Both the position numbers and the translations under genes were made by a program. A DNA stretch of 34,724 nt from positions 23,528 through 58,251 of the forward strand of contig NEWQ02000022.1 of the NCBI GenBank assembly GCA_002869855.2, in the 5' to 3' direction. Below the pieces are notes generated by a model. That model was not told the origin of the DNA. It did no database searches and was given only the letters and a program-made list of their open reading frames with translations. The DNA is from Nitrospira sp. CG24D. GTDB taxonomy: Bacteria > Nitrospirota > Nitrospiria > Nitrospirales > Nitrospiraceae. Positions 1-7,011 of this stretch are shown piece after piece; the first letter of the stretch is position 1; each line of letters begins with the position of its first letter.

Positions 1-353
1 CGAGCCAGGCGTAATGCGCGTATATCCGTCGTCACAGGTTGTTTTTGGATAGAATCCGCATTCGTCATGGCCTACGATAGCACAGATAGGCCACGATGGC
101 GAACCGCTTGTGTCGCGCAGCGATGCGGATGCGTCGGTGCTCGATCGGGTGCAAGAAGTTGACGCCTGAGGGGGCATGCTGTATGGTGTGCCTACATTGA
201 TCTCGCAGTAGTCCGGCGAATCACTGTTCAAACCATAACGGACTTCGCGATCGCATCGCGACCAGGTCCAGTTTGGAGCTGCATCTTTCCGGTGCTCTCT
301 CCCCTCGGTTCTCTGATCCCGTCATAATGCGATCAAACTGAAAGGATAGTGTA
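1..353. other. Intergenic region upstream of the DEAD-box helicase gene
   Basis: No convincing gene is visible here. One plus-strand frame is open from the window edge to a stop near 162, but its translation is rich in Arg and Cys and shows no recognisable motif, so it is not called. A CATAAT hexamer at 323-328 could be a -10 element for the helicase, but no good -35 lies at the right spacing. A Shine-Dalgarno-like AAAGGA lies about 8 bases before the GTG at 354. Confidence 0.5.
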
Positions 354-1631
354 GTGGATACGTTTGTTCACGAGAGTTTTCAGGGTCTCGGCTTATCTGA
401 GGCGATGTTACAGGATCTTATTAAGGCCGGGTATACGGCACCAACTCCGATTCAGATACAAGCGATTCCGCCTGCGCTTGCCGGACGAGATGTGATCGGT
501 TGTGCGCAGACGGGCACAGGCAAAACCGCGGCGTTTGCCATTCCGATGATTGAACGACTGGCGGCGCTGCCCAAGGGCCAGCCCCAGGCACTGATCTTGG
601 CGCCTACCAGGGAATTGGCGTTACAGATCCTTGCCACGATCGATAAGCTCGGGCGTGGACGTCGCATATCCGCCACCGTGATCATGGGCGGCGCTGATAT
701 GCAGGCCCAGGTTCGCGGGCTCCGGCAACAGCCGGACATTCTGGTGGCGACTCCCGGTCGATTGCTCGATCATATGTGGAACGGTACGATCAACCTGGCT
801 CCGATCAAGATTTTGGTATTGGACGAGGCCGACCGTATGTTGGACATGGGATTTGCCCCGCAAATTAACCAGATCCTCGATGCGTTGCCGGTCGAACGGC
901 AGACATTGTTGTTCTCTGCCACATTGCCTGCCGACCTTACCAGGTTAGTGCAGGTCAGCGTGCATAATGCTGTGCGCGTCATGGTGAGTCCGTCAGCCAC
1001 CACGGCCGATGGTGTGACTCAGGCGTTGCATCACACCACCCACGACAGTAAAGCGTCCTTGTTGGTGTCACTCCTCGGACAAGAGCAGGAAACGGTGTTG
1101 GTCTTCACACGCACGAAACATCGAGCGGACAAGTTGGGCCGGGTATTGGGGCAAGAGGGGCATAAAGTAGCCGTGCTCCACGGTGACCGGAGTCTCTCCC
1201 AGCGCCGTGCGGCCCTCGATGGATTTAAGCGTGGCACGTTCCGCATCCTGGTGGCGACGGATATTGCGGCGCGAGGGATTGATGTGGCGAATATCGGACA
1301 TGTCATCAATTTTGACTTGCCGAATTGCCCGGAAGACTATGTGCATCGTATCGGCCGCACGGCTCGCATGAAAACGACCGGGCGAGCCACAAGCTTCGTC
1401 ACCTCGGAGGATGGTCTGCAGTTGCGGGCGATCGAGCAGTTATTGGGGCATGCCGTGCCGGTTGCAGCGGGGAGTGCAAGGCCATCATTGGATCCGCGTG
1501 GGCATGGGCGTCCTGCACAGCGGCAGGCACGGCCGGCTCAAGGGCGTCCGGCAGGGTTTCGCGAACGCAGGCCGATGAGCCATGGAACGCACAGACCGGC
1601 GCAGCCCATTCAAGGCGCCCCAGGGAACTAG
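354..1631 (+). CDS. rhlE: DEAD-box ATP-dependent RNA helicase, RhlE-like
   Basis: ATP-dependent RNA helicase expected to remodel RNA duplexes in the cytoplasm (ribosome assembly, mRNA decay, cold response in family members). All signature motifs are visible: a Q motif around residues 23-43, motif I AQTGTGKT (51-58), PTRELA (84-89), TPGR (133-136), DEAD (157-160), SAT (188-190), motif V ATDIAARGID (301-310) and motif VI HRIGRTAR (331-338). After about residue 380 comes a basic, Arg/Pro/Gly/Gln-rich tail without fold signals, typical of RhlE-type enzymes and probably RNA-binding. The start is a GTG preceded by AAAGGA. At 425 residues it is normal for the family. RhlE is the closest match I can name; other DEAD-box paralogues (RhlB, DbpA, SrmB) are less likely because of the short basic tail. 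Confidence 0.93.
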   Translation: MDTFVHESFQGLGLSEAMLQDLIKAGYTAPTPIQIQAIPPALAGRDVIGCAQTGTGKTAAFAIPMIERLAALPKGQPQALILAPTRELALQILATIDKLGRGRRISATVIMGGADMQAQVRGLRQQPDILVATPGRLLDHMWNGTINLAPIKILVLDEADRMLDMGFAPQINQILDALPVERQTLLFSATLPADLTRLVQVSVHNAVRVMVSPSATTADGVTQALHHTTHDSKASLLVSLLGQEQETVLVFTRTKHRADKLGRVLGQEGHKVAVLHGDRSLSQRRAALDGFKRGTFRILVATDIAARGIDVANIGHVINFDLPNCPEDYVHRIGRTARMKTTGRATSFVTSEDGLQLRAIEQLLGHAVPVAAGSARPSLDPRGHGRPAQRQARPAQGRPAGFRERRPMSHGTHRPAQPIQGAPGN

Positions 1632-1689
1632 AGCAGAGAGTGTGCGAATGGATCGCTCGTTGATCAATCTACTATTGGAAGGGAACGTC

Positions 1690-2028
1690 ATGCCTGAGAC
1701 GCAAAGCCTCCCGGTCAAGCCCAGCGCACCGTGGGTCAGAATTCCTGATGGAACCAAGGTGCGGTTGCGGACGGACAATCAGGAGGGTGTCATTGATGGG
1801 CTTACCGAACTCGTCACGGGGACCGGCCGGAATCCTGACGGCCGCACTCAGTATCGCGTCAATCTCGGGGATCAAGCGAGAACGCTGGTCGTTGAGGATG
1901 ATCTGCTGGTGTTAGTGGATGCGGAGGGTCTGGCGCTGATTCTCAAACAGAAAGTGGAGTTCCGTCGACTTGTGACCCAGCGGTTACGGGGAGCACTTGG
2001 CGACGATCGGTTTGTCCGTCCTGCCTAA
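1690..2028 (+). CDS. Small protein of unknown function
   Basis: A 112-residue protein I do not recognise. The ATG at 1690 is chosen because GGAAGGG lies about 6 bases upstream; the same frame is open back into the helicase gene, but those codons read as a shadow of it. The centre (roughly residues 12-70) alternates hydrophobic and polar residues with Gly turns, suggesting a small beta-barrel similar in style to SH3/KOW folds. The C-terminal 35 residues look helical and basic (KQKVEFRRLVTQRLRGAL). No signal peptide or membrane segment is present, so it is probably cytoplasmic. It lies 58 bases after the helicase stop in the same direction and may be co-transcribed, which is weak support for an RNA-related role. 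Function is unassigned. Confidence 0.7.
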   Translation: MPETQSLPVKPSAPWVRIPDGTKVRLRTDNQEGVIDGLTELVTGTGRNPDGRTQYRVNLGDQARTLVVEDDLLVLVDAEGLALILKQKVEFRRLVTQRLRGALGDDRFVRPA

Positions 2029-2034
2029 GGAGCG

Positions 2035-2060
2035 GCGCGGGCCGTCTAGACGGCCCGCGC
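2035..2060. terminator. Perfect 26-bp palindrome, probable bidirectional terminator
   Basis: GCGCGGGCCGTC and its reverse complement meet around a central TA, making a perfect 26-base palindrome. It lies just after the stop of the plus-strand gene at 2028 and just after the stop of the minus-strand gene at 2072, where a shared terminator is expected. There is no U-tract on either side. Confidence 0.6.
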
Positions 2061-2071
2061 ATGCTCCCGTG

Positions 2072-2236
2072 CTAATACAGGGGTGGCTGCGGCCCCCACT
2101 GCAAACCTTCCAAATCCGGATCTTCTCCTGCAGGAATTGACGTGCGGTCGTCTTTTTCACCTTTCCGCTGCGCACGTTTTTCTTCCTTTTCTTTCCGCTT
2201 CGTTTGAAGCGATTTCTCACGGTCCCGTTTCGCCAT
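2072..2236 (-). CDS. Very small, highly charged protein of unknown function
   Basis: A 54-residue protein. The start is taken as the ATG at 2234-2236, which has AGGA about 9 bases upstream; a longer frame exists (to 2317) but has no ribosome site and a different composition. The first 30 residues are almost entirely Lys, Arg and Glu with a few Gln and Asp (KRKEKEEKRAQRK), predicting a single charged helix. The last 20 residues are acidic, then Pro/Gly-rich. It has no Cys, signal peptide or membrane segment. It lies downstream of the ZorB-like gene on the same strand with a 238-base gap, so membership of that operon is uncertain. It could be a nucleic-acid- or ribosome-associated small protein, but that is only a guess from composition. 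Confidence 0.6.
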   Translation of the reverse strand: MAKRDREKSLQTKRKEKEEKRAQRKGEKDDRTSIPAGEDPDLEGLQWGPQPPLY

Positions 2237-2474
2237 CGTGGTTTTTCCTGCGCGTGCGATAGTGTCCTCCTTGGTCGACTCGTCAATGAGATAGTGCTGG
2301 TATCGGCCTGGGCACAAACACGCAGCCGATTTTGTGTGGAGCCACCTATCTCACTCACGCAAACCGACATCTTGATAGGGTACGGCGTGAAGGAGAGCGA
2401 TGTAGCTGCCTCTCGGAGATCGTGACGTACCGTACCACGATGCGGAGACTCAGTCAAAGCGGCATCTCGATCGA

Positions 2475-3188
2475 CTAGGACGTGTGCGGGAGAGTGTGTG
2501 GTGTCGGGGCGGACCGGAGGCGAAGTTTAAAAATAACGCGTCGGCTCTTGTCCCGATCCACTCCGGTCGCAGGATGAGCGATGAGATCTTGCCGGCCTCG
2601 GCCACTCGCCGATGTCAGTCGTTGGAAGCACGGTGAGACGGTTGGCTCCGCGCGGTCGATGACCTCGAGGCCTTTAATCATCACCCGGAAGGAGCGTTCC
2701 TGGCTCAATCGCAGGTTCATTGCGTCGTCGCCACGGTCATCAGTATGTCCCTCAATCACGACTGAGTCGATATGGGACTCAAGCGGCCCGCATACGAGGA
2801 GGGCATAGCGGGGCATCATGTCGGTGAGAAATCGATCAGCCTGTGCAGTCAGGGTGCTTTTCCCGGAGTCAAAATTGAGCAGATCTTCTGGAATGACGAT
2901 TCGCATGAGCAGTGGGTCATGCGGGTCGTTATCCACGGAAAGTCCGAATTGTGCGAAGTGTTCGTAGAGTAAGGTTTGAACATTGATCGTGATCGGCGTC
3001 GCGGGATCGGAGACGGTCGTCTGGGGAGGTGTCGGTGTGTCGGTCGGATCGTCCTGGGCTGCTTGTGGTGCGAGTGATGCCGCAAGGAGTAGGACGAAAA
3101 TAATGGCGAGTGAGGTCATCAAGTCCATGAGCCCATTGGTCGTCGTGTGGGAAATCGTCGAATGGGAACCGAGGTTATTCTGGTCCAT
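2475..3188 (-). CDS. ZorB-like / MotB-like membrane protein with OmpA-type peptidoglycan-binding domain
   Basis: A 237-residue partner of the ZorA-like protein encoded 41 bases upstream. A single membrane helix near residues 20-42 starts with the pattern DLMTSLAIIFVLLL. Asp22 is at the position of the proton/ion-carrying Asp of MotB and ZorB. After a Pro/Thr/Asp-rich linker, residues about 85-228 form an OmpA-like domain with the peptidoglycan-binding signature IEGHTDDRG followed by Asn, LS and an Arg. The length matches ZorB (about 250) better than flagellar MotB. In family members two such chains sit inside a MotA/ZorA pentamer and anchor it to the cell wall. The ATG has GGAGAAG about 9 bases upstream. 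No flagellar genes are nearby, so a flagellar stator is unlikely. TolR/ExbD are excluded by the OmpA domain. Confidence 0.8.
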   Translation of the reverse strand: MDQNNLGSHSTISHTTTNGLMDLMTSLAIIFVLLLAASLAPQAAQDDPTDTPTPPQTTVSDPATPITINVQTLLYEHFAQFGLSVDNDPHDPLLMRIVIPEDLLNFDSGKSTLTAQADRFLTDMMPRYALLVCGPLESHIDSVVIEGHTDDRGDDAMNLRLSQERSFRVMIKGLEVIDRAEPTVSPCFQRLTSASGRGRQDLIAHPATGVDRDKSRRVIFKLRLRSAPTPHTLPHTS

Positions 3189-3229
3189 GTGGAATGTCTT
3201 CTCCGTGGTTTAGGAAATCAAGGGACGTA

Positions 3230-4519
3230 TCATCGTGGACCACGGGACTTGTGGGTTCTGCTAGGTGTGATGACTGAAAGAGGCGCGAGTAGGTGCGCCG
3301 AGGTGCGGAGTCGCTGCAGCCATCCTTGGGATTGGCGAGGTGGCGCTCCCGTTGTGGGGTGGGATGTGTGGGAGATTCTGGCGGTCAAGTCATCCACCAG
3401 GTGATCGACCTCTTCGGGTGACGAGAAACGCTGGGCTGGTGGCGGCTCTAACTGTTGAGGGAGTTGGGTTAACGCGAGTGTCAGTTGTTGGATGAGCGGA
3501 GCGAAAGCTTTGGCGATGGCTTCGATCGGATAGGTGGCCGGTAGTGTGTTCTCGACCTGGAGATGTGCACGAATTTCCTGCGTCAGTGTGTCCACCGATT
3601 TCGTCATGGCTTTCAATGGCTGGGTAAGTGTGTCGGTTGCCGGCTGTGCATAGGGAATGGGAGGCGCATGTTTCAATCCCTGTTCCAGCGAAGAGGGCCG
3701 GCGAAGTGTGCCCGTCATTCCTTCAAGAATCTGTTCAAGCGTTTTTCTTGGAAACAGGTCATCGATCAAATGGGTGCATTGCTGATGGGCTGAGAATAGG
3801 CGAAACATGAGCGGCTTTTCTATCAGGGTAAAGGCGGTTGCGCAGACGAGCCCGACGATCGAAGTCAAAAATTTCCCGGCGAGGCCGTTGATAAGGCCTT
3901 GAATTCCGGCAATGCCGTGACCGTCGGCGTGCAGCTTGCTGAGGCCCACGAGTAGCGCGATAAATGTGAGCAGGAGTCCGATCCCTGTCAGGAGGGATGG
4001 CACTTGTTGATACCAGGCCAGGTTCAGCTTTCCGCGAAAGATGGTTTCGAGGGAGAAGAGTTCCTGCGCGGAGCGGGAACTAAATATGCGGGGTTCAATG
4101 TACCAGGCGACCTGTTCCGTCACGAGCGTCTTTCGATATTGCTTCCAGGCAGGGGATAGCCAGGGTTCTCGCTGAAACGTCGTATCAATGAGTTGAAAAT
4201 CTTTCCCATCCCGTCGGTCCAAGTGTGGCGGGGGTTCTTGTGTTCTGCTTTTCATGGCTCCTGGAGGACGGAGTGTCAAAGAGTCCTGGTCGAATTGCAG
4301 GCGTTCTTGGGCGAGTTTGTCTAAGCAGCGCGTCACACGAGCAAACGGTTGCGCGGTCTGTGTCGATAGCTGATACAGCCGAGTGACTTGCCAGAGGAAA
4401 AATATCATCAGGCCCGCAGAACCGAACCAGCTGACGAGAGGAGCGGAGAGAGCACCCAGAGGAGCAATGTCCTGGGTCAACAGTTGAGTGGCATGCTGGA
4501 TGATCATGGACGGCATCAT
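3230..4519 (-). CDS. ZorA-like / MotA-TolQ-ExbB-family membrane protein with long helical tail
   Basis: A protein of about 429 residues. One membrane helix lies near residues 26-47, a cytoplasmic stretch follows (48-165), and a MotA/ExbB-type pair of helices sits at about 172-194 and 214-234. The second block, VPSLLTGIGLLLTFIALLVG, and the LINGLAGKFLTSIVGL block are the conserved core of ZorA/MotA/ExbB channels. Residues 260-429 form a hydrophilic, Gln/Leu-rich helical tail, shorter than the tail of E. coli ZorA. The preceding segment (WLSPAWKQYRKTLV) also fits ZorA better than MotA. ATG at 4519 is preferred because GAAAG lies 6 bases upstream; TTG at 4525 and later ATGs are alternatives. With the downstream ZorB-like protein it should form an ion-driven rotary complex in the inner membrane. 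Neither Zorya effectors (ZorC/D/E) nor flagellar genes are visible. Confidence 0.75.
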   Translation of the reverse strand: MMPSMIIQHATQLLTQDIAPLGALSAPLVSWFGSAGLMIFFLWQVTRLYQLSTQTAQPFARVTRCLDKLAQERLQFDQDSLTLRPPGAMKSRTQEPPPHLDRRDGKDFQLIDTTFQREPWLSPAWKQYRKTLVTEQVAWYIEPRIFSSRSAQELFSLETIFRGKLNLAWYQQVPSLLTGIGLLLTFIALLVGLSKLHADGHGIAGIQGLINGLAGKFLTSIVGLVCATAFTLIEKPLMFRLFSAHQQCTHLIDDLFPRKTLEQILEGMTGTLRRPSSLEQGLKHAPPIPYAQPATDTLTQPLKAMTKSVDTLTQEIRAHLQVENTLPATYPIEAIAKAFAPLIQQLTLALTQLPQQLEPPPAQRFSSPEEVDHLVDDLTARISHTSHPTTGAPPRQSQGWLQRLRTSAHLLAPLSVITPSRTHKSRGPR

Positions 4520-4772
4520 GTCCAACTTTCATGCCACTACAGTGCGTCGAGGATGCCCGCCGATTCGTGTAGTTGTCGATGGGTTTGCGAAGGGCTGAGT
4601 ATATTGTTCCCTCAGGGGGAACTTTCTGCCGGGCTCGTAGTGCCATTCAGGTCTGCTGTTCCAGTTTTTTCACAGTGGGAGGGGCACAGTAAAAACACGG
4701 GGGATGGGAACTTTCAAAAAAGTATTTGTGGGGAGAAGAGGGTGAGATACAGTCAGGCGAGAGGTTTAGATT
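4520..4772. promoter_or_regulatory. Divergent intergenic region between the ZorA-like gene and the PilZ genes
   Basis: These 253 bases separate two divergent transcription units and must hold at least one promoter for each. I see AT-rich stretches around 4664-4700 and 4710-4725 but no convincing -35/-10 pair on either strand, so no precise promoter is called. GAGAGG at 4759-4764 is the ribosome site of the first PilZ gene. Confidence 0.4.
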
Positions 4773-5153
4773 ATGCCGCCGAGCACATCACGCGCTTCGA
4801 TGCTGAACAAGTTTCGTCGGCACCCTCGTGTGCGTATTCCCACCCCGATTGCCTGTGAACTTGCCTGGCGTGATGAGCAGCGTTGGTTTGGAAAGTCTGT
4901 TCATGGTCCGGGTGTTGTGTACGATCTCTCTTTGCGGGGGATGCGGGTTAGTACAGAAGCCCCGATTAAGCCAGGCGATCACGTGTCATTGCTGGTTCGG
5001 TTGCCGCGGCAAGCGGCTCCTGCTGAAATTGCTGTTGCCACGGTTCGCTGGGCGAAGGATCAGATATATGGACTGGCTTTTCAGCGGTTGTCGAGTACCT
5101 CCCATGGGCGACTTCGACGATACATGACGGTGTTCTCAAAGGGGATCAGATAA
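4773..5153 (+). CDS. Single-domain PilZ protein, probable c-di-GMP receptor
   Basis: A 126-residue protein made almost entirely of a PilZ domain. Both halves of the c-di-GMP-binding signature are present: RRHPR (RxxxR) near residues 15-19 and DLSLRG (DxSxxG) near residues 51-56, followed by a typical beta-barrel ending with TVRWAKDQIYGLAF. PilZ domains bind cyclic di-GMP and pass the signal to partner proteins. The start ATG has GAGAGG eight bases upstream. The next gene, 12 bases downstream, encodes a second PilZ protein with the same pattern, so the two look like a tandem duplication and an operon. The pair diverges from the ZorA/ZorB-like genes. No signal peptide is seen; the protein should be cytoplasmic. 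Confidence 0.85.
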   Translation: MPPSTSRASMLNKFRRHPRVRIPTPIACELAWRDEQRWFGKSVHGPGVVYDLSLRGMRVSTEAPIKPGDHVSLLVRLPRQAAPAEIAVATVRWAKDQIYGLAFQRLSSTSHGRLRRYMTVFSKGIR

Positions 5154-5165
5154 GCGAGGTCTGCT

Positions 5166-5585
5166 TTGTCAAATTCCCGTGTCTCTACAAACGAGCCCTC
5201 CTCAAGGCGGCGCAAACCGCGCATGCGTGTTTCAGCCCCATTTCCCTGCTCCTATGCTTTGGTCGGACTGAAGAAATGGGCGACGATCAATCGAGGCGGT
5301 CTGGGTGTGGTGTGCGATCTCTCAGTTGCTGGTGCCAGAATGTTGAGTGAGACAGTCCTGGCTCCGGGTGATGAGATTGCGATCAGCTTACGATTGCCGC
5401 ACCAGCGGGTATCGACGTTTATCGATCGGGCGACGGTTCGTTGGGTGAAGGATTCCGTCTTCGGGGTCGAGTTCTCTTTACTGTCACCGATTGCGGCCAC
5501 GCGGTTAGGCAAGTGCGTCAATCGTGGAACACATGCTTCGTCTCTGCTCCCAGTTGCTGGCACATCTGAACGGCAGCCCCGCTAG
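5166..5585 (+). CDS. Second tandem PilZ-domain protein
   Basis: A 139-residue PilZ protein starting with TTG at 5166. This start is supported by GAGGT at 5156-5160, five bases upstream. The RxxxR element appears in the basic run RRRKPRMR (about residues 14-21) and the DxSxxG element as DLSVAG (about 51-56). The core aligns by eye with the previous PilZ protein (PGD, RLP-Q, ATVRW-KD, G-F, LS in the same order), so they are paralogues. The C-terminal 25 residues extend beyond the domain and look unstructured. Both c-di-GMP motifs are intact, so it is likely a functional receptor. The two proteins may respond to the same signal with different partners. The minus-strand mltC gene ends 77 bases downstream. 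Confidence 0.83.
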   Translation: MSNSRVSTNEPSSRRRKPRMRVSAPFPCSYALVGLKKWATINRGGLGVVCDLSVAGARMLSETVLAPGDEIAISLRLPHQRVSTFIDRATVRWVKDSVFGVEFSLLSPIAATRLGKCVNRGTHASSLLPVAGTSERQPR

Positions 5586-5662
5586 ATTTCGATATTAACC
5601 CCGTAAGAATTTCAGGGAGAGCAGTGCCCCTTCGGGTCTGCGGGGGCGTGGTCATGGGCCGA

Positions 5663-6913
5663 TTACTTGATGCCTTCCCCAGGAGTGGCAATAAATTGCT
5701 TGCGAAAGCCGACCACTTTGGCGAGATAGTCACGGGTTTCTTGATAGGGCAGGTTCGCTCGTAGCCGGTCATAGACGGCAGGAGGTTGAAGCGAATTGAT
5801 CTGGTTGATGGCCGCGGTTTGATCCTGGGCAAATGCTTTGAACACGTTTCGCGGACCGGTGTTATAGGCTGAAATCACGCAGTATTCTCTGGCCACCTGG
5901 TTCTCGATGCGCTCCAGCAGATTATAGGACAGGACGTTGAGATACGCACTGCCAAGCTCGATATTGTTCTCAGGATCGAAGAGGTAGTCTCGAGATGGAA
6001 TGGTGTCCTTGCCCTTGGCTTTCTTGTAGGCATCGCGGCCCCCGCTGCTGGGCACGAGCTGCATGAGCCCAAATGCGGGAGCGGAGCTGACAGCGAAAGG
6101 GTTGAAATTACTTTCCGTGCGAATGACCGCAAAGATCAAGCTGGGACTGATCTTGAACTGTTCCGCGTACCGGGTGACCGTGCTGCGGTATTTTTCAGCC
6201 TGCTTGTTCGAGAAATTGGCGACCATCTTAATTTCAGCAAGCAGGGCCTGCTTGGTTACGCCGTTCTGATCGATCGGTCGTGGCTTGGCCTGGTTTTCGA
6301 CCGTAAACGTCGCAAAAGCTTCGGCTTGCGCCGGAGTCTTGATCGCTTGTCCCTCCTGGTCCATAACCAATCCTAGGAGGTAGGGCGGCTTGTCGCTGGT
6401 GAGCGTGACAGCTTTGTCGGAAAAGAGATCAACCGATCGAGGATCATCAGGAGTCAAGAGTGTGGTGACGAGGGCATTTTTCAAGCTGTCTTTTGGTGCT
6501 TTGTCGTCCAGTGTTTCAATCACGATCATTCCGCTATCAAAGTCGACGACCGCCCGGCTCATATAATTCTGGGTGTACTTGACGTATTTCTTCTGCTCCG
6601 GAACCTTTATTTCTTTCTCTCCCCATGTTTGGCGGACCCGACCGGTCAAGGCGGTCATGATGGACTCGAAGTCGCGCTGCAAGGTTCGTATATCGCGCAG
6701 GACCGATTCAGGGTTGCGCTGATACGCGTCGGTGTGTTCCTTGAGGACCTGTTTGGGATCTTTGCCTCCGGCAATGCTGACGACGGTTTTTCCCGTTTGG
6801 CTGCCGAGCACGCGTTCGGCACTTGTCAGGACGTGATCGGCGGTCTCACAGCCCGAAGCGGATAGAAGCATGGGGAAAATGAGAAGCCTCGATAGCGATG
6901 CATAGGGATTCAT
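5663..6913 (-). CDS. mltC: Membrane-bound lytic murein transglycosylase, MltC-like lipoprotein
   Basis: A 416-residue lipoprotein that should cleave the MurNAc-GlcNAc bond of peptidoglycan without water, forming 1,6-anhydro ends. ATG at 6913 is chosen because it gives a lipoprotein signal peptide ending in the lipobox ASGC (Cys22); a GTG frame reaching 6982 lies inside a hairpin and adds a non-signal sequence. Residues about 45-215 resemble the MltC N-terminal domain, and the C-terminal half is an SLT/lysozyme-like domain. Visible motifs are RTESNFNP with catalytic Glu267, GLMQL (282-286) and AYNTGP (349-354). E. coli MltC is about 360 residues, so this one is somewhat longer. It appears to be a single-gene unit. 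It lies between the PilZ genes and a pilus/secretion ATPase, and a role in opening the wall for an envelope machine is possible but not shown. Confidence 0.88.
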   Translation of the reverse strand: MNPYASLSRLLIFPMLLSASGCETADHVLTSAERVLGSQTGKTVVSIAGGKDPKQVLKEHTDAYQRNPESVLRDIRTLQRDFESIMTALTGRVRQTWGEKEIKVPEQKKYVKYTQNYMSRAVVDFDSGMIVIETLDDKAPKDSLKNALVTTLLTPDDPRSVDLFSDKAVTLTSDKPPYLLGLVMDQEGQAIKTPAQAEAFATFTVENQAKPRPIDQNGVTKQALLAEIKMVANFSNKQAEKYRSTVTRYAEQFKISPSLIFAVIRTESNFNPFAVSSAPAFGLMQLVPSSGGRDAYKKAKGKDTIPSRDYLFDPENNIELGSAYLNVLSYNLLERIENQVAREYCVISAYNTGPRNVFKAFAQDQTAAINQINSLQPPAVYDRLRANLPYQETRDYLAKVVGFRKQFIATPGEGIK

Positions 6914-6966
6914 AGCGCTAGTGTACCTGATTTTGTCTAAGGCAGAAAGTGGGGCAGGGAATTGGG

Positions 6967-6990
6967 AGCCGCTTGTGTGCACAAGCGGCT
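6967..6990 (-). terminator. Hairpin after the pilus/secretion ATPase gene
   Basis: The arms AGCCGCTTGTG and CACAAGCGGCT are perfectly complementary around two bases. They sit 21 bases downstream of the minus-strand ATPase stop (7012) and upstream of mltC. There is no clear U-tract. It probably ends the ATPase transcript. Confidence 0.5.
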
Positions 6991-7011
6991 CCGCATGACG
7001 AGGCTGTCGTC

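Noticed and set aside
2475..4519. Flagellar stator genes motA and motB
   Set aside because: No flagellar genes nearby, and the tail and membrane motifs fit ZorAB better; MotA also has a different four-helix layout.
2072..5585. A complete Zorya defence system
   Set aside because: Only ZorA/ZorB-like genes are present; no ZorC, ZorD helicase/nuclease or ZorE HNH-type gene is visible on either side.
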